Positions 45,999-57,946 of a stretch of DNA of 64,000 nt are shown in pieces. Every line of letters begins with the position of its first letter. Position 1 is the stretch's first letter. The translations under genes and the position numbers were made by a program. Origin of the DNA: Chalara sp. BL73 (lineage: Eukaryota > Ascomycota > Leotiomycetes > Helotiales); the NCBI GenBank assembly GCA_918026815.1, contig CAKJVC010000107.1, positions 496,001 through 560,000 of the forward strand, written 5' to 3'. The notes under the pieces were generated by a model. That model was not told where the DNA came from and did not search any database. It saw nothing but the letters and a program-made list of their open reading frames with translations.

Positions 45999-46830
45999 TC
46001 ACTGGATGCTCTCCGTGCCCATCAGCTCTCTCAACTTCTTCGCCGCCTCATCAGGGTGAACCTCCTGAGCTTTCTTTTTTCTTCCCGTGCCGCTCGCACC
46101 CAGGCTAGCATTAGGCTGCACCGCCTTCCTACATTCCCCGATAACTCTCTCAACAAGGACCTCCCAGCTTTGATCGGGTGGCGTGAATCTACCCTCTGGT
46201 TCGCCCCACGTCGTCGTGCTGTTAATACTAACGCTCAGATGTTTACGCGGCTCACCATCTCGATGGCTGGGAGACGGGACGACCATGATGACATTCTTAC
46301 TGATCACCTCAGCTTGCCCTTCACGAAATGCCGCTGAGTTATCTGCTGACTCGGCTTCGTAGGCTGTGGCGTCGGCGATGACTCTGTCGATTATAATCTC
46401 TGGATCCTGGGGAGATCTGCCAGGCTCCTGGAGCGTCTCGCAATGGATACGGAACATCAACTCGGTGATCTTGCGTTCTGGGCAAAGATGGTACTGCTCT
46501 GGTATTAGCACCGTGTTCTTTCCCGCTCAAAAGTGGCTGCCCTGTCTCTCGAGCATATCTAGAACGAGCAGAACTTACAGCCTCAACAATCTTCGCGACA
46601 TCCTCCGGTTTAGTAATGTTAACAAACCACAATACCTTCCCATTTGGCGCTATCTCATCCATGTAAGGGGGGGCTTCAGCATGAGCGGCAGTAGAGAAGT
46701 CTTTCGAGGTGAGGAAGTCAACCATGGCACAGCGTAGACGGAAGAACATGCTGCTATTACTGGCGGGCTTGCGACGACCCCATCTGATGCCCTCTATGCT
46801 GGGATTGTCGGCGACTCTGGGTTCGGCCAT
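45999..46830 (-). CDS. Unrecognised conserved-looking soluble protein
   Basis: Two exons, 46579-46830 and 45999-46493 (85-nt intron GTAAGT..GCTAATA..AGCAG), 248 aa. The N-terminal half has an alpha/beta character (FFRLRCAMVDFLTSKDF, GKVLWFVNITKPEDVAKIVEA). The second exon continues it (YHLCPERKITELMFRIH). An acidic stretch and a Ser/Thr-rich loop follow, and the C-terminus is basic and helical (TGRKKKAQEVHPDEAAKKLRELMG). No signal peptide or membrane helix. I do not recognise the family. The phase-0 junction and clean splice sites make the gene itself likely. Confidence 0.66.
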
Positions 46831-48854
46831 CTTGGAGTGTCAGGTTAGTGTCGAGATCGAATGAGACTAATGGTTGAAAGAGGGAGTTCAAATATTGGAA
46901 TTTAGGGTTTGAGGAGCATTCGAGACGCGCTCGTGGTAGACAAGGCAAATAGAAAACTGATTTTGGAAGGAGTACAGCATCGGAACGGTGTGGATAAGGC
47001 TGAGATGTAAAGTGAAAGAAAGATAACCAAGCCCATATAACCAACGTAACGAATTAAGAACGATATATCTCAAGCCAGTTCATCAATATAACATAGCTGC
47101 TCGTGTTGAAGTATCTTGACAGGTAAATATTAAAGGACTCATACATAGCCACGAGAGAAGCATAAGCAGTCCAGAAGGTGAGAATAAGAAACACGCCCAC
47201 CTTAGTGATTTCATAGGATATCAAGCTCAAAACATTGAACGGCTTCAGGATTGTCCAAGCTCTTTCACGTGGGTGAAGGATCAAGAATGCTCAAGATATT
47301 TCAAGAATAACATTAGAATCTTAGTAGCATAATCTTGTCAGATAGCAGCCGATATATGCCAATGCTTGTTTAGCACACTAACTTAGTGGTAAAACGTGCG
47401 GCACATATTTGTATACTTAGCTGATCATATCCATGAGACGGAGTTAACTGGCGCAAAGGCTTTACTGCCTAGAAATTATTGGAAACTGAGAGGAAGTAGT
47501 CGCAGAGATACTCATACCGTCCTCGTGGCCATTCTGATCTCATGATGGTACTAAATTAAATGGCCCACCAATGCCAACGGGGTATGACGTGGCCAAGTAC
47601 CAAACCTCGCAAGCGCTACGAAGTTCATATATAGATATAAAATAGAAAAGGATGAACCCTTAAAATCCCATTCCCATCCCACGTATTCCGAAAAGTCCAT
47701 ACACTTTGTATACAAGAAATCTATAATCATGACTCTAGCCAATTCCATGAATATCGCCTTAGCCAACATCATCACCAGCGCCACCTTGTCTATTCTCAAC
47801 TTAATAAGCAGCTCCCTCTCCATTTGATCATTCTTCTTCATTGCCTCCTTCTCGCTCAGACACCGGCTCGCCCTCTGCGGGAGGTGCGGCTGGGACCTCT
47901 TTTTTAGTAATAGGGATATTCACCTCAGCCAACATCCTCTTTTGGAAGTTCGGCAAGAGGTCTGGACGAAAGCCTACTTCTAAGAGATATCACGAAGAGG
48001 TTCGGTAGAAAATAAAAAAAGAACTGGCGACAAAGCTCTATACGCTGGAAGTCTGCGATATCTTTTACAGGGCAGAAAGCATGGCACGCAAGCGATTCGA
48101 GCTAGAGGGTGCTCCGAGATGATTTTCCCGTTTATTGACGACGTATGAGTCAATTTCTGGCAAGGGGCTGAGGAAGCTACTGATTGGCAAAAATTTGGAC
48201 GTTTGGGAATAGGGGCAGAGCCATTGGGATGGAACAGGTGTTGCCAAACTTGGATGGGTGGATAACCAAAGTGCGTAGCGATGCTCTCCTCTGCACAAAT
48301 ATCAGAAAGCAGTTCGCTGACTTTCACATACAGCACATATGCTAGATTCCGGAGAACGGCAGGATTCTAGGACCGCTGTCGAGAGCCGTACCGACGGTGA
48401 TCCCAGAGCGCAAGAGCGATGACACTAGAACCACCATGCCTTTAATAAGTGCTCTATAATTATTCTAGAAGGTAGGTGAAGTGTCTTAGTAAGTCAGTCT
48501 GACGGCGTTAGAATTCAATTTCCTTCCTAGGAGGTTCTAGTGTGACGCATTGAAGGGACTAGAGCCAATTAGATAAAGGGATTGGGAGAGCCAGACGTAT
48601 ATCCGAAATTAATCTAGTCAACTCTTGGATATACCAAAGGTCCATGTGACTTGGAGCATATTATGTTGAACTTCGTAGTGGAAAAGGCATTAGTCCATAC
48701 CTAGACCAAGCGAACACAGGCTTCATTGCAACTTTTCCTTCAAAGACTCACCACTACTTGGCAAAGCATACAAAACTATGACCCGCACAAAAGGAACATA
48801 GAACATGATAGCTGGAACATTAAAAGTCACTGAAATCTCAATCGATATTCGGAT
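46831..48854. other. Intergenic region with a possible coding remnant
   Basis: Mostly non-coding. On the minus strand about 47971-47828, one frame reads like a real C-terminus (PDLLPNFQKRMLAEVNIP, then Pro/Glu-rich, ending EEE stop), preceded by a possible 3' splice site. I could not build a gene upstream of it. The overlapping frame 47551-47841 is hydrophobic but featureless. No other gene seen. Confidence 0.35.
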
Positions 48855-49418
48855 ATGTCACCTACCGTTACCACAATCTTCTCCAGCGCCATGTATGCTA
48901 CACGCGATACATCAACAGAGCAGTTCACATCTATCGAATGTCCTAAAAGGCTGTCTGGCCTAGACAGTTTCGGCATATCCGTCGGAGTATTGATCTTGGT
49001 CATTATCCTCATATCCTTCAACCGAAACTGTGCAACAAGGAACCTCATCAAGAAGCTGCACGAGACTCCCGCCCACCAGCTTCACGAGGCCGTTTCAGTA
49101 ATGTGGCAAAAGTACGGTACTTCGCAACGGAGAGACTACAGAGCCATAACTTTTCGAGATCATCCGGAGAGCAGGACGAGGAAGATAGAGATTTTGCTAG
49201 ATTGGGACCAGATCCCCGAGCATGATGTGGCAGCGAGACATGGAACACAGCATGATGTTGTAGGTCGGGTACTTCCACACACGCCTATACAACGAGCTGC
49301 TGGCGGTGCACCTCCACCACCCTATAACGCTGTAGACGAGCTGGACGTGGGTGATGCTGAACGGCCTACGGTAGTTGATGTCGGGAGATTTAGATTCGGT
49401 GAAGGTCGTCGCATGTGA
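48855..49418 (+). CDS. Unrecognised small single-pass membrane protein
   Basis: Single open frame of 187 aa. A short Thr/Ser-rich N-terminus (about 40 residues) is followed by one strongly hydrophobic helix (SFGISVGVLILVIILISF, about residues 42-59). The cytosolic-type tail is positively charged just after the helix (NRNCATRNLIKKLHE). It contains a Trp/Arg-rich middle and a PPPPYN motif (PPxY-like, a typical WW-domain ligand of Rsp5/Nedd4 adaptors). No signal peptide. The PPxY element would fit a membrane adaptor for ubiquitin ligase, but this is inference; otherwise the family is unknown. Confidence 0.55.
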   Translation: MSPTVTTIFSSAMYATRDTSTEQFTSIECPKRLSGLDSFGISVGVLILVIILISFNRNCATRNLIKKLHETPAHQLHEAVSVMWQKYGTSQRRDYRAITFRDHPESRTRKIEILLDWDQIPEHDVAARHGTQHDVVGRVLPHTPIQRAAGGAPPPPYNAVDELDVGDAERPTVVDVGRFRFGEGRRM

Positions 49419-49707
49419 CGTAGAAGGACACGGCGCAGGAAGCAAAGGAAAGTCGATAGTGACCGGGGTGTGACATGTCATTAGCGTAAACTCTTATCAA
49501 CAGAACATATTCCAACTACATAGAAGAGCTTGATGCTGGCTTTGAGCGTCTCCAAGGACCCATATTGTGCGAGTTATGAAGCGGCACCCACGGTTGTTGG
49601 TCCTTATTCGCAACCAACCCCGTAACAGCCCAGGAGAGAAGGAGCGGATTGCTAGAGTGCAGTAATAAAGAGGTATATTCAATCAAGAAAACCTATATTT
49701 GCAAATA
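49419..49707. other. Intergenic region
   Basis: Short spacer between the membrane protein and the tRNA; nothing recognised. Confidence 0.4.
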
Positions 49708-49798
49708 GACCGCTTAGCGCAGTGGTAGCGCATCTGATTCCAGACAAACCGTTCCAGGAACTTCCAGAAGGCCATCCGTTCGATCCGGATAGCGGTCA
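49708..49798 (+). tRNA. tRNA-Trp (CCA) candidate with 19-nt intron
   Basis: A complete cloverleaf can be drawn: acceptor GACCGCT/AGCGGTC (7 bp), D arm GCGC-AGTGGTA-GCGC, T arm ATCCG-TTCGATC-CGGAT, discriminator A. The anticodon loop TTCCAG carries CCA at 49740-49742. A 19-nt insertion after position 37 (49744-49762) is at the canonical nuclear intron site. The anticodon stem TCTGA/CCAGA has one A-C mismatch at 31-39. A T-rich stretch follows the gene. The mismatch leaves a small chance of a tRNA pseudogene. Confidence 0.78.
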
Positions 49799-50428
49799 TT
49801 CATTTTGCTCGTTTTGGAAATTGTGAATGCCAATGCAGCAATATCGAAAACCTGTAAGATCTCTGCTGTAGCTTACCAAGTCGCCGTCCTACATCTTGTC
49901 ATTGCTGGATTCCGCGTTCGTCCCATCTTCATTTCATAAGCCCATTGAAATAAACCACGCCACGAGAACCATGATGGAGACCTCCGGCAGCACCCTTGTA
50001 ACCATAGAACGATAAGAGAGGTCAAAAATGAATCAAAGAAAATACTGCGATTGGGCAGCGTGTCCATACCTGGGGGATGAATAATAAATGGTTCATTTTT
50101 GAATTGTTGGGTGGAGATCGAGATATAAAAGAAACCCAAAAATACAAAGAAAATGCAAACAGGGTGATCGAGCCCACAGTGTGGAGTAGGGCAGCAGAGC
50201 AGAAACGCAGAAGTCAAAAGGCAACTTAGTTAAACATACAGTTGATCATAGCAGAAAGAAAGTGAGAAGCTATGTAGGCTCGCTTGCTTTACTATATTGA
50301 CCTACTGCATTACTTCTCTATAGATTCCTCACCACTGCTGCTTTCACCAAGTTCTCCCGAACTTGAGGCGCTAAGTGTTTGACGCTTGATTAATAATGGT
50401 GTAGGGTATATCTTGTGCTTCGTAGAAG
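49799..50428. other. Intergenic region
   Basis: Between the tRNA and the stop of the WLM gene. A minus-strand open frame (49873-50217) has no convincing features. Nothing else recognised. Confidence 0.4.
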
Positions 50429-51504
50429 CTATGCAGCTTCGCTTCCTCCACCATCCTGACCACGGTCATTACTCTCCCTTGCCTTCCTAGCCTCCGCTGC
50501 TTTCGCCATGATTTCTCTCCTGCTCAAGCCCGTGCTCGAGCTACCACCGGCACTACTGCCTCCGAGAACGAACTCTCCTCCCGTCCAACCGCCATGGTCA
50601 TCTACTTCCTCGCCATAATACTCATCATTTCCAACAGTGTGTCCACCACTTCTCCAGTCTGCACCCTCTACTTCCTTCTCGATCTGCTTGCATAGGTCCC
50701 AGAAATTCCGATCATGCGGCCCATGTACATTATGCGCCAATTCATGACACAGCGTCTTACGTATCGTCTTGTAGTCCCGATAGCCATCATATGCATCCGT
50801 CCGTAACCTCAGCTCTATCACTTCTCCACGATTACGATTTAGACCCAGCGTTCTAGAGGTGCCCTCATGGTTTGATGTTGTATGTTCAACAGGGTTCATC
50901 TCAGTAAGGAGCGGAACGGTAAATTTGTGCTTTCGCATCGATGCTTTAACTATAGCAATTGGTCAGTACTTGCATAACAGTTTAATGCCATTCCTCCCAA
51001 GGAAAGCCACTTACTTCCAGCATCATCCTTCAAGCGCTGTAGGAAGTCCAGAGAGCGCTTTGGGTTCGGGAGATATGGTAAAGGTCGTAGGTCCAAAAAT
51101 GTATACTGCGCCTCCTCTTGCTCCTTCTTCCAATCATGTGTCTTGTAAGCTTTTACCTTTTGTACTCGCCGTCCTGCCGAGACATTTCGCGAAGCTTCGT
51201 GCGCAGCGGTCGCAATTGCATTTGCTTCTTTCGCGGTACTTCCCAGTAATGTAATCTTCTTATCTGCAAAAGATGATACGGGCAGATCTGGATCCTTGAA
51301 TGGCTGCTTGAGTGTTCCCAGCTTCGCAATCATAAACTTCTGATTTGAGGCTGGTATCAAGAGATCGGATTCGACCTCCTCGACAAGATCGGATATGGTT
51401 GCATCGTGAGAAAAGGAATATACATGAGGCTCGCCCTTGTGGGTTATTGTCAGTGTGACCACAGCCTCTCCAAGATCGTTCGTCTGTCTGTCATCAGTTG
51501 CCAT
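50429..51504 (-). CDS. UBL-WLM metalloprotease, Wss1 family
   Basis: Two exons, 51015-51504 and 50429-50949 (65-nt intron GTAAGT..CTATAG), 336 aa. A ubiquitin-like fold covers about residues 15-85 (VTLTITHKGEPHVYSF, DLVEEVESDLLIPASNQK, PFKDPDLPVSSF). The WLM metalloprotease domain follows, with the zinc motif HELAHNVHGPHD (HExxH at about 232-236) and FWDLCKQIEKE. The Gly/Ser-rich C-terminus has a short helical basic segment. WLM proteins are DNA-dependent proteases that remove DNA-protein crosslinks and bind ubiquitin/SUMO and Cdc48. The UBL-WLM order matches the ubiquitin/metalloprotease fusion proteins of fission yeast more than S. cerevisiae Wss1. ATG 51504 chosen because the upstream frame has no ATG. 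Divergent from erd2. Confidence 0.92.
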
Positions 51505-51990
51505 CCTCAGATTTGTCTTCCAGGGGCCTTGGAAGGAGGAATTTAGTTTCACGTCCGGTCAAGGTATGATATGCAGAGTCTGATCAAGAGTGATTGTATT
51601 ATGTTGTTATTGTACAATAGCATTCCCACTCATAGAAGATTCCAGGTTGAGGCTTCCTCGTTGCTTCGTAATCCACCCACCAAAGTGAAAGTCGGGATTG
51701 GAGATCGCCACAGCCCGCGCTAGGCGTTTAATCGCCTACTCCCGGCGGCTGTGCTCCCTGCTTTGCATGCCAAGCGCCAAATGCCAAGCGCCTTGTCCTT
51801 CTGTGGAGAGTCGCGTCGTGTCCTTAAGGTAAGCTGAGCCTTCTGTAGCTAATTTTAAAGAAAATACCACTTCATAATCTGAAGACTGGCCATCCTGACC
51901 TCAATTCGAACCACCACCACACAAGCCATCTCGGCCATCACTTTCAAGTTGTCCGCCTAATTGAGACGCTTCGGCGCATCACTTTGCACC
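51505..51990. promoter_or_regulatory. Divergent promoter region, WLM protease / erd2
   Basis: 486 bp between two start codons on opposite strands. It must hold both promoters; no specific motif was identified. Confidence 0.5.
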
Positions 51991-52740
51991 ATGAATATTT
52001 TTCGCATAGCGGGTAAGGATTTACAAAAGATTTTAAAAGGAGCTGCGATGCTAACAGATGCGCAGGAGATTTCTCCCATCTGATTTCTATCCTCATATTA
52101 CTTCACAAGATGACACAAACAAGCGTATGGCCTTAAAGATCATCAGATTATGCAAAGCGGGATCTAACAAGTTCTTTAGTCGTGTTCCGGAATATCCTTC
52201 AAATCGCAAGCTCTCTACCTGATGGTCTATGTCACCCGCTACCTTGATATCTTCTGGACATTCACCGACAGTGCCTACAACACCATTTTCAAACTCCTTT
52301 TTATCGGTACATCAGGCTATACGATCTACCTGATGACCACTGCCTATAAGCCTACGCATGACCCCAATCTCGATACCTTCCGTGTGCAATACTTGCTAGG
52401 CGGCTCCCTCCTCCTCGCGCTCGTCTGGCCCTACTCCTATACACCTTCTGAAATTCTCTGGGCGTTCTCCATCTGGCTTGAAAGTGTTGCCATCCTTCCC
52501 CAACTATTTCTGTTGCAAAGAACTGGAGAGGCTGAGACGATTACCACACATTATCTGTTTGCGCTGGGAAGCTATCGCGCTCTATATATCCCGAACTGGA
52601 TCTGGAGGTACTTTGTAGATGGACACTCGGATCCGATTGCGGTCATGGCCGGATTGGTGCAGACAGTGCTTTATTCAGACTTCTTCTGGATTTACTACAC
52701 AAAGGTGCTCAAGGGAAAGAAGTTCGCTCTGCCAGTATAG
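51991..52740 (+). CDS. erd2: ER lumen protein-retaining receptor (KDEL/HDEL receptor)
   Basis: Three exons: 51991-52012, 52066-52124, 52180-52740, giving 213 aa, the usual Erd2 length. It cycles between cis-Golgi and ER and returns HDEL-tagged luminal proteins. It starts with MNIFRIAGDFSHLISILILLHK, then SGISFKSQALY and YLDIF, the family signature of the first two helices. The seven-helix body and the conserved WPYSYTPSEILWAFSIWLESVAILPQL, RALYIPNWIWRY and DFFWIYYTKVLKGK blocks all match. The first two exons are tiny (22 and 59 nt) and were recovered by splicing (53- and 55-nt introns). No defect seen. Confidence 0.97.
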
Positions 52741-55700
52741 GAAGCTGTGCAGAGCTTCATGGCGTCTGGGCTTCAAGGGTAGGATCTGTGGAGAGCTGGA
52801 AGAGGACAAAAAGTTGTTCGGATGGAAGTGCATGCTTTGGGCACTGCGCTATATCGGGTTAAGCATATACGGCGTTGGGGCTGGACCGGACAAGGCTCCG
52901 GTGGATCTTGGTCGCTATCATTCTTACAAATGTAAATTATGTAACACGCATAGAATTCTTCTACCAATAGCACAGGCTTGGGGCAACAGACAGGACTAAG
53001 ACACTAGAGAGCTGCCATGTTTTGTGAGTTTTTTTGGGGGCAGTCTCAGGTAATCTATTAATCAATTTGGCCATCAATCATTGATGGTTTAGTAGCTGTT
53101 GTCCCCGGTTGTTCTATCCACATTCATTACTCTCCACTATACAACTCTGCTCGGGATCTCACGTCAGATCTTTTTGTGATCACTTCATCTCCCATAAGCT
53201 ACAACACCATTTGTATTAATGCTCGGTTCTTCCAGACATCAAGAAGAAATATAGCATAGAGCCTTTGCCTTAATTTTCAAGAAAGCCTCTTTTCAAAAAC
53301 CACCTTAAACCATTTATGCTGACCCAATTTCCATGACTCAAGAACCAGCTTTAGGCCTGAGGCCCGCTCATCTACTCCCCTTCCATACATTATATAAGTT
53401 CAACCTTTCATAAGTCTATGTATCTCAAGCAAGGGAATGTACTTAACAGTGAATCTAGACAGGATGTGTACTAGGAAGAAGATGCGCAAGCTGCTTTCTT
53501 GAGAATTCGATCCTAGCCAGGCTCTCCAGAGGCAAAGGAGATGAATGTAAAACTCACAAAGAGCTACAAGGTTCGAGTTAGGTTCCTTCAAGTGCTTGAT
53601 TTTCATTACGTCTACGTTGTGTTGCTGTCCTAGCCACTTTGTTGTCCACAGGCGCCTTGTTAACCAGCCAACAAATTACCTCAGGCTCTTTTCACATGCT
53701 TTCACAGATACCAGACTGATTCTCGCTTTGTGCCCGACCGCCTGGAATTCTATACAGAAATTACCTTCATGCGTTTGCTTCATAAACAACTATAAAAGAA
53801 AATCACTGAACCCCCAATCCTGCTGTTCATTCTTCGAGTTCCATTGATGCAAGGCCGTACATACTAGACAGAATCAAGTTTATAAAAGCTCCACACTTCA
53901 AAGGATTATGAATGGGAAAAGTGGACGCTGGTTTTGCCATTTAGCCGTCGCCTGATCCCTGAGTCAGTATTTGTTCCTTTCTAAATTTCTTTCGAAGGTA
54001 TAAAAGAGTTCACTTCAAAGCTCACAGAACATAGCACGCTATCTCTCTCGATGCACCCGTCACTGTGATATGAAGCTACATTGCAGCCAGCCACTTTCAG
54101 CTCACCTCTCTATACATCAAAGCGGGACCATTCATGATTGAAGATCATGCAGCTCAACGCCGGCATTTTGTACGTTTCTTAATTGCTTACAAGCTAATGC
54201 ATATCTTTGCAGTGCTGGTGGCTGGCCTGTTGTTGTAATGGAGTCTGTTACTGTTAAACTGTGAAATCTAAGTGTGCACGGCAAATCAATGCTTGCGCAC
54301 TTTTGATTAAAATTCCCTGTATAAATAGAAGTTGATCTGTATTAAGCACAAAACACATTACTAAAGATCCGCCTCCTCGCGGCTCCCACAGCCGTAGTGT
54401 TATGTGTTCATTCAAGGTTTTTGGATGGTTCTAAGATCAAGTAATGTGCCTGTGCCACCCCAGCAAGAACTTAGCGGAGCAGAGTCTTTTATCTTCTTGC
54501 TTACTTAGACTGCTTCTGCTTAATGATTCACTGAAGTGGTTTATTTCTCAATCAAGCAGTAAGAATAACACCCTCTATCAGGAAAATACCTCCAATTTTT
54601 ACTATATAAATCATGGACCTCAGTTGGTTGCGAGGCAAACCCATTCCAAAAATCGACAAGCAATTAATGGAGTAATATTTTTGCTTGTTTAATCTATGTT
54701 GGATACAATGCTCATTAGGCTATAGAAGCCTTAGTATATGCTGGCTCATACTAGATGAAATACAGGTAATACTTCTGCTATACATAGAATACTTACGTTC
54801 CAAAACTGGTTGCTGTCAAAGAGTTTACCTTTATCGCTAGCATTCTGCGGATGCCCTTATTTTACATAGGGCTTTAATACAAGTGTACAAGCACTTTCAT
54901 ATAAAGATCATAGGTAGTTTTTGAAGAGGCGTAGGGCAAATGCAGCATTATAGTGCACCATTTCTGTTTACTCAGAAATGAGTTAGTGTTCTTCAAGGAA
55001 GGATAAATGACAGGGAAAATTCAGTTTTATAAGCATACATTGCATCATGTTAATTATACATAAAAGTATCATTATCTTCTCTTGGTTCTATTCACTAATC
55101 AGAACACTTACAACTATAAATACTTGCGAGTACTAGCAGCTTTGGAATAATCACAATTGTAAAAAAAAAAGGCTCCTCATGTGCTACCTCGCCGTTGCAT
55201 GCCATCTCTCCCGGATTCTGTTCAACCGTACGTCTCATTTCCTTGCTCTCTATATCTCTAAAAACACATAATTTTTCAATTCTGACTTCAGGAGAAACCT
55301 GTGGAAATTTTAGTGGAATTTAAATAGGTTTATTATCGAGATTAAGTAACTTTACTTGCTTATGTAACCTAGAGCTGTTAAATTCTACCATTAGATTTAG
55401 ATGCTTTATGCTGCTATTAGTCTCTTCTTTGCCGTTATTGGGTTATCCTTAAACTATTTTGAAATCATTTCTGGACTTATTGCTTTGAGATATTGTGCTG
55501 GAATACAATGAAACAAGAAAACTACACAGTTAAGCAAAGCATGCTCATTCGGTGGCTTAGATATTCAGAAAGAAGAAATAGCAATCTTTCTTTTCTAAGG
55601 TGGAGTTGCGTTAAGTCTCTTTTTAGGAAAACATCATTTTCTGTGAAATTTTCTAGGTCTGAAATAAAATATATCATTCAAAACGTTATCCAGTAGCATT

Positions 55701-57946
55701 ATTGTAAGTTTGTTTTCATAATGTGGAGCAGGGGAGGCAAAACCTCCTGTTCAACTACGTGTCATGTTTAAGGATTTCTCTAGAATATAAATTTCTCTCA
55801 CTCCTTCAGAATCAAAGTACATTATAGAAGTAAGCACGGTAAATGACAAAGACGAAGCAAACTAGCATCCGGCTATTCAGGAAACGGGCATTAAATTTTG
55901 TGGGATGTTGTCTTTTCGAACCTCAAAAAGCTGCGTTTTGCTACATAGTCTGGGTATCCTTTGCATAAGTGCAGATGATATACATTTCAACGTATTTCAT
56001 GCTATCAAGTCGACTGTAGTTGACACTACCAAGAGCAACAACTTGGCAATAAAGACTAATTCAGCAACAGCTACAAAACTTCTTTTCCTACCTAAAGGGT
56101 TCCCTCTCTAAAGTCACAGAAAACTATGCCAAGTGTCTAAGAACATAACGCTGTTGAAACTACAAACAATAACCTTGTGGATGCAAAAAAATGCCGCAAC
56201 GTAGGTCTGGCTCTCTTCTGGAATTATTAGAGTTCTGATGTATCGTTTCTGGAACCCCTGTAAAAGGTAGAACTACATTGATAACACTTTAATGGGGTAA
56301 GAGCTAGGCGATAGTGTTACTAGCAGCGCTAGCAATACAACAACATGAACTCTTTTCAAAGATAAAGCATAAGATATCCTCTTCAAGTACAGATACCTAC
56401 TAATATACATGAATGGCAGTTCTACAAGGGCACCACACAAACAGCTATTATGCTCTAGCGCTCCAATCTTTCAACCGCCCTGCAGACCTTTTCAAGTATC
56501 TTGTGCTCCTGGTTAGTTTGAATCGCAATTTCCTGAAGATTCGGCCTTTTAGGGGGAAACCTACATATTTATGGGATCATAAATGTGATGAGTGGTTATT
56601 TGTAACCTAAATTTAATTTTATATAATATACTCTCGATAGTGCAAAAGTTTGTGACTTCATAATAAGAAAAGTCTGGAAGGAATTGTTATGCATAACTTA
56701 AATTTAATTTCATATGACATACTCTCGATAGTGCAAAACTCTATGATTTCTTAAGGATACCAACTTGAAAGTAATAAATTGTTATTTGTAACCTAAATTG
56801 ACTCTATGATTTCTTAAGGATACCAACTTGAAAGTAATAAATTGTTATTTGTAACCTAAATTGACTCTATATAAACACGTTCTCGATAGCGCAAAAATCT
56901 ATAATTTTCCTAAGAATGAAGCTGAGAATGAGGAATTGTTAATTAAAATGTATATTTAACTTTATGTTGATATATTCTTGATTTTCTAAAATCTCGCCAA
57001 CTCCACTTGCATATCTTTTTGTCTGGATAATTACATATGAAAAAACCACCCTCCTCCCAGCTTCAAGCTCCCCATATGTGGTTATCATGAGAGAAAGGGT
57101 GCAGGAGGAGCAATTATATCCATCGAGCCCAGAACATATGAAAACTCAGAAATTTGCCGCTTGTGTTGCAAAGGCATTTTTCGCGAAATCCATTACATGA
57201 TACACAATGCCATCGCAAGTGAGACTGCTGAACAACCTGACGTCACTACAATCTCAATAGAGATGACGGAAGGGAAATAACTCCCAAGCCGAAGGGCGGA
57301 GCCATGATTTACATAAGCGGCAGTTCAGGGATGCCCCATAGATGGTAATATGTCGTGCAGAGAAAAGAGGGTCACCTGCGGATCTTGCTTACGCCACCTT
57401 TCCAAGAGAGCAACTCGTTGTTCCCCTACCAATCACTCTACATCCATCATATCATGTTAATTCATCTAGTATATAGGTACCGGCATGCCCCCTTCTTCTC
57501 ACTCACTGCCCACCCGCACTCTCATTCAAGATGTAGCAAGCGACTCTTACCTAGCGGAGGAGATGGAGGGGGGGCACACCCCGGTATAGTGAAGATTAGT
57601 GAAGATCATCGCGCAAACAGACGATGAGGTTGGAGTTAGTGGAACACATATGACGAGCCCACTGGATTTAGTTTGGTTTTGAAGGGGAGAGGCACAAGAA
57701 TGCGCTGAGAATGCTACAATCTTAGGTGTTACGAGGATTGTAACCAGCCGTAGAGCTGCACACCGTAAGTAGGAATGCTAGTTATGTTTTATCGTCATCT
57801 TTAAATATACTAATATCTTGCAGGATCTATCAGTCCTTAGAGATTACGAAGGTGGAGCACCAAGCTACGAAGTTCTCTAAAAAGGCTCGAAAGCTCAAGA
57901 GCTGCAAATGCATGCCTCCATCAGCACATCTCAAACATCCATCTCG
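52741..57946. other. AT-rich, gene-empty block (5.2 kb)
   Basis: From about 53000 the sequence is mostly AT-rich and full of stops in all frames, with no supported gene. It contains tandem repeats (56610-56990) and several short GC-richer islets near 54150-54260, 54365-54410 and 55190-55240. Those islets read like small promoter or signal-peptide-like starts but do not lead to an ORF. The last ~600 bp are the downstream side of the reductase gene. Confidence 0.5.
56610..56990. repeat. Degenerate tandem repeat array with exact 63-bp duplication
   Basis: Three to four diverged copies of an AT-rich element carrying CTCGATAGTGCAAAA and ATTGTTATTTGTAACC. Within it a 63-bp unit is repeated exactly, 56738-56800 and 56801-56863. 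Confidence 0.85.

Noticed and set aside
47380..47430. Sequence resembling a tRNA D-arm (TTAGTGGTAAAAC)
   Set aside because: No T-arm or matching acceptor stem could be found downstream.
49873..50217. Minus-strand 114-codon frame with hydrophobic stretch
   Set aside because: Lies in a convergent/tRNA spacer, no conserved pattern, Cys/Trp-rich random-like composition.
56738..56863. Tandem repeats considered as a CRISPR-like array
   Set aside because: Repeats are head to tail without unique spacers, in a eukaryotic genome.
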